From contig CAAGEQ010000022.1 in assembly GCA_900768915.1 (NCBI GenBank), positions 27,660 to 91,659 of the forward strand: DNA of 64,000 nucleotides, in the 5' to 3' direction. A program made the translations under genes and the position numbers. The DNA comes from Candidatus Gastranaerophilales bacterium. GTDB taxonomy: Bacteria > Cyanobacteriota > Vampirovibrionia > Gastranaerophilales > Gastranaerophilaceae. Below the pieces are notes generated by a model. It was given only the letters and a program-made list of their open reading frames with translations, was not told where the DNA came from and did no database searches. Positions 17,598-27,479 of this stretch are shown piece after piece (positions within the stretch are counted from its first letter, which is position 1; every line of letters begins with the position of its first letter).

Positions 17598-20084
17598 TTA
17601 TTTAACAACAATATTTACCAATTTCTTTGGTACAACAATTGTTTTAACAACTGTTTTGCCTGCTATTAAATCTTTAATTTTTTGACTATCCATTGCAATT
17701 GATTTCAAGTTTTCATTGTCTAAACCTGCATCAACTTCAATTTTATCTTTAACTTTACCGTTGACTTGAACAACCAAAGTTACAGAACTTGCTTTTGCAA
17801 GATTTTCATCATATTCACACCATTTTTCATCATGAATAGAATTTTTTGCACCAAGTTCTTTCCATATTTCATCTGACATGAATACTGTAACTGGTGACAT
17901 CAATTTAATCAATGAAGTTATAGCAAAACTCAACACATTCTTATCTTCATCATTAAATTGTTTCTTTGTACCAACCCAATCGTATATGGCATTAGTCAAC
18001 TCTCTATATCTAGAGATTACAGTATTAAATTGGAAGTCATTTGAAATATCATTAGTTATAGCCTTAATTGCCATGTGAACAACTCGAACTAAATCATCAT
18101 TTGTCTTTGTAAGTGTTTCAGGCAATTTATAATCAAGAGAAATATTATCTTGATTAGAAGATACTAATCTCCATACTCTATTTAAGAATTTATAACAACC
18201 TTCTACACCTGCATCTGACCAATCAAAATCACGTGCTGGTGGACTATCAGATAAAATAAATAATCTTGCAGTATCAGCACCATAATTTTCGAATATTTCA
18301 TCAGGATCAACCGTATTTCCCTTAGATTTAGACATTTTAGCACCATCTTTTAAAACCATACCTTGCGTTAACAAGTTTTTGAATGGTTCATCAAAATCAA
18401 GTAAACCTAAATCTCTTAATGCCTTAGTAAAGAATCTTGAATATAACAAGTGAAGAATAGCATGTTCTATACCACCGACATATTGGTCAACCGGCAACCA
18501 CTTGTTAACTAAATCTTTATCAAAACATTTTTCAGCATTTCTTGCATCAGCATATCTCAAGTAATACCAACTTGAACATACAAATGTATCCATTGTATCC
18601 ATTTCTCTAACGGCATGTCCACCACATACTGGACAAACTGTATCTTTAAATGTTGGAGATGTTGTAATTGGCGATTTACCTACAACAGAGAAATCAACAT
18701 CTTTTGGTAATTTAACAGGAAGTTGATCTTCTGGTACAGGTTGAATACCACATTTATCACAATAAACTACTGGAATTGGAGCACCCCAATATCTTTGACG
18801 AGAAATCAACCAATCTCTAAGCCTATATTGTGTTTTAAACTCACCAAATCCACCATCAACTGCTTTTTGAGTAATTGCTTCTTTTGCTTCTGTATTTTTC
18901 ATACCATCGAATTCATTTGAATTGATTAAAACACCCTCATCTGTATAAGCAGCGTCTTTACAATCAGATAGATTTTCAGGATTTGTAATAACAACTTTCA
19001 TTGGTAAGTTATATTTTTTAGCGAAAGCGAAATCTCTTGTATCGTGTGTAGGAACTGCCATAACAGCACCAGTACCATATTCAACAAGAGCATAATCTGC
19101 AGTCCACAATGGGAATTTTTCACCAGTAAATGGATTTATACAATGAGTACCTAATGGAACACCTGTTTTTGGACGTTCAGTAGATAGACGTTCAATTTCA
19201 GACATCTTACGAGCATTTGCTCTATATTCTTCAACTGCTTCTTTATTTTCAGGAGTAGTTAATTTATCAATATCTTTATATTCAGGTGCAACAACAAGAT
19301 AAGTGATACCATGAACAGTATCAGGTCTAGTTGTATAAACAGGAACTTCCAGTTCTTCACCATTTGGTGCATCTACAACTTTAAATCTAAAAATAGCACC
19401 CTTAGATTTACCAATCCAATTAGCTTGCATAGTTTTAACATTATCACCCCAACCATCAAGCAAATCTAAATCTTTCAATAATGTATCAGCATATTCTGTA
19501 ATTTTGAAGAACCATTGAGAAAGATATTTCTTTTCTACAACACTATCACATCTCCAACATTTGCCATCGATAACTTGTTCATTTGCAAGTACAGTACCAC
19601 ACTTGTCACACCAGTTAACTGCGGCTTCTTTTTTATATGCTAAACCTTTTTTATACAATTGAATGAACAACCACTGAGTCCATTTATAATATTCTTCCTT
19701 ACAAGTAGTAACTTCTCTATCCCAATCATAAGAAAGACCTAATCTTTTTAATTGTCCAGTCATATAAGCAATATTTTCATCTGTCCATTTTGCCGGATCA
19801 ACACCATGCTGCATTGCTGCATTCTCAGCCGGTAGACCAAAACTATCCCAACCTATTGGGTGCAAAACATTAAAACCATTCATTTTCTTAAAACGAGCAA
19901 TTACATCTGTAATTGTATAATTTCTAACGTGCCCCATGTGGAGTTTACCAGATGGATATGGAAACATTGATAAAGCAAAATATTTAGGTTTATCACTATC
20001 ATTATATGTTTTAAAAGTATTATTATCTTCATAATACTTTTGCCATCTTTTTTCTAATTCCTGTGGAAAATAACTTTCTTTCAT
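17598..20084 (-). CDS. leuS: Leucyl-tRNA synthetase
   Basis: LeuS charges tRNA-Leu. The 828-residue protein has the class I signatures H-M-G-H at 49-52 and K-M-S-K-S (A-K-M-S-K-S-K-G-N). A zinc-like insertion has C-D-K-C and C-W-R-C. The CP1 editing domain has T-T-R-P-D-T and the G-T-G-A-V-M-A-V-P-T-H-D motif. The C-terminal anticodon-binding domain and short tail domain are present. Length matches bacterial LeuS. A good promoter lies 31 bp upstream on this strand. No T-box leader is present. Confidence 0.98.
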   Translation of the reverse strand: MKESYFPQELEKRWQKYYEDNNTFKTYNDSDKPKYFALSMFPYPSGKLHMGHVRNYTITDVIARFKKMNGFNVLHPIGWDSFGLPAENAAMQHGVDPAKWTDENIAYMTGQLKRLGLSYDWDREVTTCKEEYYKWTQWLFIQLYKKGLAYKKEAAVNWCDKCGTVLANEQVIDGKCWRCDSVVEKKYLSQWFFKITEYADTLLKDLDLLDGWGDNVKTMQANWIGKSKGAIFRFKVVDAPNGEELEVPVYTTRPDTVHGITYLVVAPEYKDIDKLTTPENKEAVEEYRANARKMSEIERLSTERPKTGVPLGTHCINPFTGEKFPLWTADYALVEYGTGAVMAVPTHDTRDFAFAKKYNLPMKVVITNPENLSDCKDAAYTDEGVLINSNEFDGMKNTEAKEAITQKAVDGGFGEFKTQYRLRDWLISRQRYWGAPIPVVYCDKCGIQPVPEDQLPVKLPKDVDFSVVGKSPITTSPTFKDTVCPVCGGHAVREMDTMDTFVCSSWYYLRYADARNAEKCFDKDLVNKWLPVDQYVGGIEHAILHLLYSRFFTKALRDLGLLDFDEPFKNLLTQGMVLKDGAKMSKSKGNTVDPDEIFENYGADTARLFILSDSPPARDFDWSDAGVEGCYKFLNRVWRLVSSNQDNISLDYKLPETLTKTNDDLVRVVHMAIKAITNDISNDFQFNTVISRYRELTNAIYDWVGTKKQFNDEDKNVLSFAITSLIKLMSPVTVFMSDEIWKELGAKNSIHDEKWCEYDENLAKASSVTLVVQVNGKVKDKIEVDAGLDNENLKSIAMDSQKIKDLIAGKTVVKTIVVPKKLVNIVVK

Positions 20085-20114
20085 TCTTCCCTCACTTCAC
20101 TAAACTACATGTAA

Positions 20115-20142
20115 ATTATACATCAAATGATAATCTCTGCAA
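20115..20142 (-). promoter_or_regulatory. leuS promoter
   Basis: On the reverse strand, TTGCAG (20142-20137) and TATAAT (20120-20115) are 16 bp apart. The leader to the leuS ATG is about 25 bases, too short for a T-box. Confidence 0.65.
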
Positions 20143-20166
20143 ATTTATAACAATATAGTTTTATTT

Positions 20167-20195
20167 TTAACATTGTTTTATTTTTTGAGTATAAT
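20167..20195 (+). promoter_or_regulatory. lptB operon promoter
   Basis: TTAACA (20167-20172) and TATAAT (20190-20195) are 17 bp apart, near consensus. A leader of about 20 bases leads to AAGAGGTAATAG before the lptB ATG. Confidence 0.75.
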
Positions 20196-20224
20196 AATAT
20201 TATTATTTCAAGAGGTAATAGTTT

Positions 20225-20950
20225 ATGAGAATAGATGCAAAGAATTTAGTAAAGATTTATGGCGATAGAAGTGTTGTAAATGATATTTCATTTTACATAA
20301 ACAAAGGTGAAGTAGTTTGTCTATTAGGACCAAACGGTGCTGGTAAAACAACGACATTCTACATGGTTGTAGGTCTTGTAAAACCTAACAAAGGTCAAAT
20401 ATTGTTAGATGGACAAGAAATTACACAATGGCCAATGAATGAACGTGCAAAAGCAGGTATCGGTTATTTACCACAAGAAAATTCTATATTTAGAAACCTA
20501 AATGTTGAAGATAATATTAAACTTGTTCTTGAAATGAATGAAAAATTAACTGAATGCGAAAAAACAAAAAAATTGGAAGAATTACTAACAGAATTTGGTG
20601 TAATGAAATTAAGAAAAGCACCTGCAGTCGCTCTATCCGGAGGTGAAAGACGACGTGTTGAAATTGCAAGAGCATTGGCTGCTAGTCCAGATTTTATGCT
20701 TCTTGACGAACCATTTGCAGGTATTGACCCAATCGCTATCGGAGAAATTAAAGACAATATCCGAAAAATATCAGAAGAAAAAGGTTTAGGTGTCTTAATA
20801 ACAGACCACAACCCTAAAGCAACGTTATCTATCACCGATAGGGCTTATGTAATTTTTGACGGTAAAATTAAAATTCAAGGTAAAAGTAAAGATGTAGCGG
20901 TTGATCCAGTCGCTAAAGAATTTTACTTAGGAAAGGATTTTCAACTATAA
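20225..20950 (+). CDS. lptB: LPS export ABC transporter ATP-binding protein LptB
   Basis: LptB powers extraction of LPS from the inner membrane. The 241-residue ABC ATPase has Walker A G-P-N-G-A-G-K-T-T, the Q-loop Y-L-P-Q-E, signature L-S-G-G-E-R-R-R, Walker B F-M-L-L-D-E-P-F-A-G and the switch region L-I-T-D-H-N. The D-P-F-A-G-I-D-P-I stretch and Y-L-P-Q-E-N-S-I-F-R are typical of LptB rather than amino-acid transporters. It overlaps the next gene by one base (TAATG), an LptF/G permease, which confirms the role. It implies an LPS-bearing outer membrane. Confidence 0.96.
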   Translation: MRIDAKNLVKIYGDRSVVNDISFYINKGEVVCLLGPNGAGKTTTFYMVVGLVKPNKGQILLDGQEITQWPMNERAKAGIGYLPQENSIFRNLNVEDNIKLVLEMNEKLTECEKTKKLEELLTEFGVMKLRKAPAVALSGGERRRVEIARALAASPDFMLLDEPFAGIDPIAIGEIKDNIRKISEEKGLGVLITDHNPKATLSITDRAYVIFDGKIKIQGKSKDVAVDPVAKEFYLGKDFQL

Positions 20951-22053
20951 TGAAAATCACTATATACGACAAGTACATATTCAAACAAGTATTAATAACA
21001 ACAATCGTTGCAATATTGCTATTCACTGTAGTATGGATTGCACCAGAAATGTTGCTTAATACCATAAAAAAGACATTAGAAGGTGAATATACAATAAAAA
21101 CAGCAATTCTCGTTCTAACTTGTCAATTGCCTTTAATTTTAAGTAAAGCATTTCCTGTTGGTTTATTATTAGGCTCATTATTCACATTTGATAAATTAAG
21201 TAAAGATTCAGAATTAACAATATTTAGAGCAGTTGGTCTTCCTTTTTGGAGAATAGTTAGACCAGTTTTATTCTTAAGTGTATTAGTTTCAATCTTATGT
21301 TTTGTAACCATTGATAAACTTGTACCTTATTCATCAGATATACTAGCAGAAATAAAAGATAGAAATCCTGTTTCACAATATATCTACACTCAAAAAGAAC
21401 CATCTGGCAAACCTGCAATGAGCATCATCGTTTCAAAGTACAACAAAACTAAAATGAGTAATGTTATTGTCTTAGATTTTTCAGAATCAAAATATACCGA
21501 TATGCACGGCATATCACAAATATTTGTCGCTCAAAAAGGTAAATTTTTCCATGATAGATGGGAATTATATGATATAAAACATTATCAAATATCTTCAGAA
21601 GGTATTTTTGACAATATCAACCACATTAACGAAATGAATGTTTTAAATGGTCATCTGGCAGATGATATTTATACGATAATGAATTACTCTACAAAAAAAG
21701 AAAGAGAACTAACAAATGCTAATTTGTTTAGGTACGTAAAATTATTAAAAATGGTACGTAACGAAGAAACATACAATCTAATGTTAAACAAATTTTTCCA
21801 AAGATTTTTCCACCCATTTATTTGTGTGTTACTTGCAATTATGGGTTGTCTACTAGGATTTAGCAAACCAAGAGAACAAAGGTTGATTGGTTTTACAATT
21901 GCTATAGGTTCAATATTTATTTATTATATTACATTACCATTCTTTGATTTACTTGCTGAAAAGTCAGTTTTACCACCTTTTATAACAGCAATATTCCCAC
22001 CATTAGCATTTTTTGCTTGTATTGTAGCATTCTATAAGTCAAAGGATTTATAA
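20950..22053 (+). CDS. LptF/LptG family permease
   Basis: The 367-residue protein has the YjgP/YjgQ layout: I-Y-D-K-Y-I-F-K-Q-V at the start, a first transmembrane block (about 15-120, three helices), a periplasmic beta-jellyroll-like middle (about 130-270), and three further helices (about 280-365). It forms the membrane part of the LPS extractor with LptB. Only one such permease is present here. A second LptF/G may be elsewhere, or this one could act as a homodimer as suggested for some lineages. It overlaps both neighbours by one base, so translation of the three genes is coupled. Confidence 0.92.
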   Translation: MKITIYDKYIFKQVLITTIVAILLFTVVWIAPEMLLNTIKKTLEGEYTIKTAILVLTCQLPLILSKAFPVGLLLGSLFTFDKLSKDSELTIFRAVGLPFWRIVRPVLFLSVLVSILCFVTIDKLVPYSSDILAEIKDRNPVSQYIYTQKEPSGKPAMSIIVSKYNKTKMSNVIVLDFSESKYTDMHGISQIFVAQKGKFFHDRWELYDIKHYQISSEGIFDNINHINEMNVLNGHLADDIYTIMNYSTKKERELTNANLFRYVKLLKMVRNEETYNLMLNKFFQRFFHPFICVLLAIMGCLLGFSKPREQRLIGFTIAIGSIFIYYITLPFFDLLAEKSVLPPFITAIFPPLAFFACIVAFYKSKDL

Positions 22054-22847
22054 TGATAAAGAAAATATTATTACTACTATTTATTAGTTTATTAAGTATT
22101 ACCAATGTCAAAGCACAAGACATAACTTGTGAATATTCTGATGGAATATATCATGTAATTATTCCAGAAGGTACAAAAATAGAATTTGTATCAAAGAAAA
22201 GACTAATGACAAATGAAGAAGTTCATAAAGAACTTGGAGCACTATTAACCGTAAATGCAGGATTCTTTGATCCAAAAAATCAAAAAACTATATCATTTGT
22301 TTACAATGACGGAATTTTACAAGAAAGCCCAATTGAAAATGAAAACCTTGTTTTTAATGAAACAATTATGGATAATTGGGATAAAGTATCTAACCGTACA
22401 GAATTTAGAGTAACATTACATAATGGTTTAACTTGTTATGATATTGCTCCTCACAATGATGCATACAAAGGACGACTTATTGCATCTGCTCAGGCTGGTC
22501 CTATGTTATTACCACAATTAAAACTTGAAGATGAATTTTTTATTGTAAAAAATAACGATGGCAAAATCGTAAGACAATCTGCATCAGTTCTTGTAAAAAC
22601 TGCTAGAACACTAATAGGAATAAAAGACGGCAATGTACATATTTTTGTAGTAACAAATAAACACCCTATGACTATTTATGAAGCAAGAGATTTATGTAAA
22701 TACTACGGAATGGAAAAAGCCATGGCTTTTGACGGCGGAAGTTCTACATCTCTTGATTATAAAGATGAAATACACGTAACTTCTATTGGCACAAAAGATG
22801 ACAACACTGGTAGAAAACTTAAATCTTTCTTAGTTGTTATGCCCTAG
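22053..22847 (+). CDS. Exported phosphodiester glycosidase family protein
   Basis: The 264-residue protein has a clear signal peptide (M-I-K-K-I-L-L-L-L-F...N-V-K-A-Q). It then carries the NAGPA/phosphodiester glycosidase pattern: T-V-N-A-G-F-F-D, A-R-T-L-I-G-I-K-D-G and A-M-A-F-D-G-G-S-S-T-S-L near the end. Family members hydrolyse sugar-phosphodiester or glycan linkages outside the cytoplasm. Third in the lptB operon with a one-base overlap, it may act on envelope glycans, but the substrate is unknown. Its 3' end overlaps the convergent giant gene by 11 bp. Confidence 0.9.
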   Translation: MIKKILLLLFISLLSITNVKAQDITCEYSDGIYHVIIPEGTKIEFVSKKRLMTNEEVHKELGALLTVNAGFFDPKNQKTISFVYNDGILQESPIENENLVFNETIMDNWDKVSNRTEFRVTLHNGLTCYDIAPHNDAYKGRLIASAQAGPMLLPQLKLEDEFFIVKNNDGKIVRQSASVLVKTARTLIGIKDGNVHIFVVTNKHPMTIYEARDLCKYYGMEKAMAFDGGSSTSLDYKDEIHVTSIGTKDDNTGRKLKSFLVVMP

Positions 22848-25800
22848 AAATTTTCTTAAATAATAACGGTATATCATTATATAGTGCCATTGCGACAGCA
22901 TTATAAACACTACAATCGTCTAAACTTTCGCCAATAGCAATTGAAGCAACTGGTCTGGCATTCATAACGGTTGTTTCGTTTTGATTTCGAGAATTTGCAA
23001 TTTTAGAAACACCTAATTCATGAGCAAGTATAATATCAGTTCTGGATAATTTTTTGCCATTGATAACACAATCAGTAATATCTTTTGTACCATCAGAATG
23101 AATAATTTTATCCATCAATTCTCCATATTCATCTTCAGATAAATTTAATTCTTTCATAACAGTTTCTTTTATGTCTTTATGATATCTAGATTTCATTGAC
23201 TCCTTTAAATGTTCATATTGTTTACCAAAACCTGATTCTATATTTATACAATGAACATTTGCAACATTAACATTATCAAAATCAAATACGATACCCTCAT
23301 TACGTCCTGCAAAACAACTACTTTTTTCATTAGCATTAACTATTGAAGCAGAAAATGATGAACGATAGGCCTTATTCTTTAACATGTTATAAGTATGGAA
23401 TTTTGAGTCATAACCTAAAAAATGAGCAAGAATAGGTTTATTTTTCAATTCTGGTCTATTTAAATCTATATATTTAAGTTCTTTACCATTAACAACAGTT
23501 GTTTCAATATAAGGTTCAAAATCGGCCAATTTTGAAGTTAACAACACTTCTTGATTTTTACGAATATTTTTAACTTCTTGTGCTACTGCAGACTTATCAA
23601 ATTTGCACTCACCAGTTAAAACTTTTTCGACCAAAGGAGATACAACATCATCACCTTTATAACGTTGATTTATTGCAATATCAAAAGATGTTAATTCACC
23701 TTTTGCCAATTTTTTTGACCAACCAACATCATTTAACAGTTGAATTGTCCTATACTTATCTTTTTCTGACATATTATATCTATCTAAAATAGCATTTGCA
23801 TATTCTGCAGATTTTTTCCAACCAGCATTGATTTTAACTTCATACCCGTCATTATCAGTACTATATGATTTTTTTAAAACATTTGGTTTAGAATCGACAT
23901 TTTCAATATTCTTCAATAATACTGTCATTTTGGCTACAGATTTATCTTCTGGCGATAATTGTTGATATTCAGAACTTGATATTAAAGTTTTCAAATCTTG
24001 AATAGTTTTTAAATCCACTCTTTCACCAGCATCATTAGTTTTACCTATTAACATTTTAAATTCTGGAAAACCATTAGATAATTCTTCAATAACTGTTTTT
24101 AATTCTGGATTACTTGTTTTAATTTCTGATGAATAGAATTTATTAATCAAAGAATTTAAACTCTTAAATTCTGATTCAAATCCAGTTGGAGCAACCGTAT
24201 CCAAATCAAATCTTTGAGGAAAGCCCTCAATACCATGTTCACCAAATTCTATTTTAAATGCTCTAGTAATAACGTCCTTTTTATCTTCGGGTAATTTCCC
24301 TAAAATTTTAGAAATATCTTCTGATAATTCACTACGTGAATACGTTGATTCTACATCATCTACTACTTGAACAAATTTAAGATTACGTTCAAGTGCATCA
24401 CCATTCACAAAATCTTTATCAAATTTTGCTGTAATATTTTTTGGAGTTTCTACAAAATATTTTTTATCGTTCCCCAATTCTCTAAAAAATCTTGCAGAAT
24501 AACCATTCTTTTCTAAAATTTCAATATCTCCTTTTGGAATATATGAAAACATAAAATAATCATCAGATTTATATCTAGAATAACTTATTGGGTTAGTTTT
24601 TGATTTAACAATTAAGGAATTAGTACGAGATTTCATCAAAGGTGCTATTTCCGGATTTGACATAGTATCTAATAACGATTTAAATAAATCTATATCAACA
24701 GTTCTCGTATCATTATTCGCAGATAAATACTCACCAACGATTGACAAATTTAAAGCATTCTCTCTATATTGCTTATCAGCATTAGAATACACTTGTATAA
24801 AATCATTTAAACCTTTATAATCATAATTTGACTTATTTTCAAAAGTACGCAAAACCGTTTGATTTCCACTTAATCCAACATCAATCATAGATTTTACAGC
24901 ATTTATACCTTGAAGATTTGCAGAACCATCTTCTTTTTTACAAATAGACGGTAACACAGTATTCAGATAACCATTACGTTTTATTATATATTTTTTCAAA
25001 TCAAATAAAGTTCTATCAACATCGCCATTTACAGTAAGACAATCCTTTAAATCTTGCGGTGCTAAATGGGTAATTTCAGCCAATTCATCTAATGGTGCTA
25101 ACAATTTTTTATCAACAACACCATCTTTATTTTTTAAAAGTTGAAAAACTTCTTGTTCTTGATAATCATAATATTTTTGTCCGTTTGGCAAAACAGTTTT
25201 TTGTATATGTTCTAAAACATCAACATTATCATAGTTAATTTCACCATTAACACGACATAAATCCAAATTTTTATAACCCAATTCACCTTGTCGAACTTTA
25301 TCATAAATAATACCATTTACAGTACCATTTTTGTTAGTACAAGCATTTATATCATAAGCACGACTAAATGGCGAACTTTCTGATGGTTTACAAAAATATG
25401 TAATTTTATCTGTTGGAATAATACCATTTTCATTTTTTAACTTTTCAATAATACTTTCTGCATCACTATTCCAACCCCAACCATTCTTATTATATAAGCC
25501 AGCCTCTTTTTTCAATGTATCAGCAACTAAAAGATTATGAAAATTATCTTTGCCATCGACTTTACAAGCATCAATAATTTTTTCACTACCAATTGATTCT
25601 TTTAAACTTGCAAGCATTTTTTTTGCCCAAGGCTCATTTAAATTAGGATTAAATTCAAAGCCACTAGAAAAATATTGTTTTGAACCATTAACAACTTCTT
25701 CTTTATATGTATTAAATGAATGTAAAAACATTTCCATATCTAAAATATCTTCGCCCTGTTCATACAATTTTTTAGCAAAATTGAATGCAACATTATCGAC

Positions 25801-26520
25801 TAAAATATCTTCACCCTGTTGTCGTTGACCACGTTCACGTCTGCAACCTTTTAACGTTCTTCCAAGATATAATGTAAAAACATCATCTTGTTCAAACATA
25901 GTTTTACCATTTATATCCATAAAATCACTAAATTTATCAAATGTTGCTTTATCAAACTCTTTTGCAAAACGACCATCACGTGTTCGTTTCAAATTTGTAC
26001 ACCCATCTATAATATCAGGAATACCTCGAACTGAAACTTTATCATGATTTAACAATTGTTCTACGGAAGATTTAACTTCTTTATTAACGGTACCGTCAGG
26101 ATTTTTACATTGCTCAACCATTTTTGCAATGTATCCTTCCCAAACGAATTTCAATTTTTCATCTTTTTTATCAGCCAATTTATAAAAATTTTCTGCTAAT
26201 GATACGAATTTTTCATTTAAAGTACCATCAGTATTACTACAAGAATCTTTTAAACTTTTAACATAGTAGCCATCGGAAAAACCTAAATTTTTAATAAGAG
26301 TATCGACTTTTTGTGATAATTCATGTTGAGAAACTTTATTCAACATAGAAAAAGAAGCACGCCCCATTGATTCTTCTGCGGCAACACCTTTTGAAATATC
26401 TTTACTTGTACCGGCAGCAAGTTCATCGGCAACTTTTTCAACTGTCGATTTTACTCCAGATATTGTCCTTGAGATATTCTTACCCTCAAGATTGTGAATT
26501 AAATCTTTATTAAAGTTCAT
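22837..26520 (-). CDS. Giant hypothetical protein with recurring Cys / Asp-Gly motif
   Basis: I place the start at the ATG at 26520 (1227 residues), which is preceded by GAGGTAGAG; the open frame extends 35 codons further upstream without support. There is no signal peptide and no membrane segment. The first half repeats a short motif, C-x-N-x-D-G-T-h-N or a variant, roughly every 35-60 residues. Examples are D-S-C-S-N-T-D-G-T-L-N, E-Q-C-K-N-P-D-G-T-V-N, N-A-C-T-N-K-N-G-T-V-N, L-C-R-V-N-G-E-I-N and D-C-L-T-V-N-G-D-V-D. The C-terminal third ends with M-N-A-R-P-V-A-S-I-A-I-G-E-S-L-D-D. I recognise no known domain. A large intracellular or non-classically exported protein is plausible; an effector-like role is only a guess. 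Confidence 0.85.
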   Translation of the reverse strand: MNFNKDLIHNLEGKNISRTISGVKSTVEKVADELAAGTSKDISKGVAAEESMGRASFSMLNKVSQHELSQKVDTLIKNLGFSDGYYVKSLKDSCSNTDGTLNEKFVSLAENFYKLADKKDEKLKFVWEGYIAKMVEQCKNPDGTVNKEVKSSVEQLLNHDKVSVRGIPDIIDGCTNLKRTRDGRFAKEFDKATFDKFSDFMDINGKTMFEQDDVFTLYLGRTLKGCRRERGQRQQGEDILVDNVAFNFAKKLYEQGEDILDMEMFLHSFNTYKEEVVNGSKQYFSSGFEFNPNLNEPWAKKMLASLKESIGSEKIIDACKVDGKDNFHNLLVADTLKKEAGLYNKNGWGWNSDAESIIEKLKNENGIIPTDKITYFCKPSESSPFSRAYDINACTNKNGTVNGIIYDKVRQGELGYKNLDLCRVNGEINYDNVDVLEHIQKTVLPNGQKYYDYQEQEVFQLLKNKDGVVDKKLLAPLDELAEITHLAPQDLKDCLTVNGDVDRTLFDLKKYIIKRNGYLNTVLPSICKKEDGSANLQGINAVKSMIDVGLSGNQTVLRTFENKSNYDYKGLNDFIQVYSNADKQYRENALNLSIVGEYLSANNDTRTVDIDLFKSLLDTMSNPEIAPLMKSRTNSLIVKSKTNPISYSRYKSDDYFMFSYIPKGDIEILEKNGYSARFFRELGNDKKYFVETPKNITAKFDKDFVNGDALERNLKFVQVVDDVESTYSRSELSEDISKILGKLPEDKKDVITRAFKIEFGEHGIEGFPQRFDLDTVAPTGFESEFKSLNSLINKFYSSEIKTSNPELKTVIEELSNGFPEFKMLIGKTNDAGERVDLKTIQDLKTLISSSEYQQLSPEDKSVAKMTVLLKNIENVDSKPNVLKKSYSTDNDGYEVKINAGWKKSAEYANAILDRYNMSEKDKYRTIQLLNDVGWSKKLAKGELTSFDIAINQRYKGDDVVSPLVEKVLTGECKFDKSAVAQEVKNIRKNQEVLLTSKLADFEPYIETTVVNGKELKYIDLNRPELKNKPILAHFLGYDSKFHTYNMLKNKAYRSSFSASIVNANEKSSCFAGRNEGIVFDFDNVNVANVHCINIESGFGKQYEHLKESMKSRYHKDIKETVMKELNLSEDEYGELMDKIIHSDGTKDITDCVINGKKLSRTDIILAHELGVSKIANSRNQNETTVMNARPVASIAIGESLDDCSVYNAVAMALYNDIPLLFKKISRA

Positions 26521-26631
26521 CTCTACCTCAATATAAGTACACTTCACTACGTGTTTATATAAGAATAAAGTTTTTTTATTTAATACTATTTCAAAAAATA
26601 AAAAAAATGTTACATAGATTAACAATAAGAC

Positions 26632-26660
26632 TTGAAAATATGGTGTGTTTCAGATAATAT
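26632..26660 (+). promoter_or_regulatory. Promoter of the rpsE-secY operon
   Basis: TTGAAA (26632-26637) and TAATAT (26655-26660) are 17 bp apart. The predicted leader of about 120 bases contains a 5-pair hairpin (26701-26716; AGACC with GGTCT), a possible autoregulatory site, and ends with AGAAAGG before the rpsE ATG. Confidence 0.55.
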
Positions 26661-26788
26661 AAAGAAGTCAGAAAAGTAAAACCTCTAAATAATTTACCGA
26701 AGACCTTAACTGGTCTATTGTTGGTATATTTAGAAACAAATAAAGGCTAAATGTAACGTAGTACACTTAGAAATCAGAAAGGTATAAA

Positions 26789-27427
26789 ATGACTGAAGAA
26801 GAAAAGAAAGAAGTTGAAGTTGTAGAAACTTCACAAGAAGCAGCTACTGAAACTGTTGAAGATATTACAGCAGAAGTTGCAACCGAAAAACCTGCTAAGA
26901 AATCAAGAGGCAGAAAGAAAAAAATTGAAACAAAAGAAGAAAAACCAGCTTCTGAATGGTCTGAACAAGTTGTTCAAATCAGCCGTGTAACAAAGGTTGT
27001 AAAAGGTGGTAAAAAACTTAGTTTCAGAGCAATCGTAGTTGTTGGTAATAAAAAAGGACAAGTTGGTGTTGGTTGTGCTAAGGCATCAGAAGTTATCATC
27101 GCTATTCAAAAAGCAATTACTGATGGTAGAAAAAATCTTATCACTGTTCCAATTTTCAAAACAACTATTCCTCACCCTATTACAGGTCGTTCTGGAGCAG
27201 GTGCTGTAATGCTTAGACCAGCATCTCAAGGTACAGGTATTATCGCTGGTGGTTCAGTACGTTCAGTATTAGAACTTGCTGGTATTGAAAATATCTTATC
27301 AAAATCATTAGGTTCTAACTCTCCATTAAATGCAGCAAATGCTACTTTAGAAGCATTAAAATCTTTAACACCATTTAGTGAAGTTGCTAAGAAACGTGGT
27401 TTAACAATGGCTGAATTATTAAACTAG
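26789..27427 (+). CDS. rpsE: 30S ribosomal protein S5 with N-terminal extension
   Basis: S5 helps decoding accuracy and 30S assembly. The core starts near residue 55: W-S-E-Q-V-V-Q-I-S-R-V, then V-K-G-G-K-K-L-S-F-R-A, V-G-V-G-C-A-K-A-S-E and G-R-S-G-A-G-A-V-M-L-R. The V-K-G-G-K-K-L-S-F-R-A-I-V-V-V-G-N stretch closely matches the cyanobacterial form. The first 54 residues are a Glu/Lys/Thr-rich extension with K-K-S-R-G-R-K-K-K, making the protein 212 residues against about 170 in E. coli. It is first in a four-gene operon; the rplR gene that usually precedes it is absent. Confidence 0.98.
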   Translation: MTEEEKKEVEVVETSQEAATETVEDITAEVATEKPAKKSRGRKKKIETKEEKPASEWSEQVVQISRVTKVVKGGKKLSFRAIVVVGNKKGQVGVGCAKASEVIIAIQKAITDGRKNLITVPIFKTTIPHPITGRSGAGAVMLRPASQGTGIIAGGSVRSVLELAGIENILSKSLGSNSPLNAANATLEALKSLTPFSEVAKKRGLTMAELLN

Positions 27428-27479
27428 TAGGCTATTTTAAGTATTAGATAAACATGAAATAATAAAGGAAATAATAAAA

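Noticed and set aside
20085..20140. T-box leader for leuS
   Set aside because: The promoter leaves a leader of about 25 bases, far too short, and no antiterminator sequence is present.
26521..26625. 35-codon upstream extension of the giant protein
   Set aside because: It is hydrophobic and AT-driven, with no ribosome binding site at its start, while GAGGTAGAG directly precedes the ATG at 26520.
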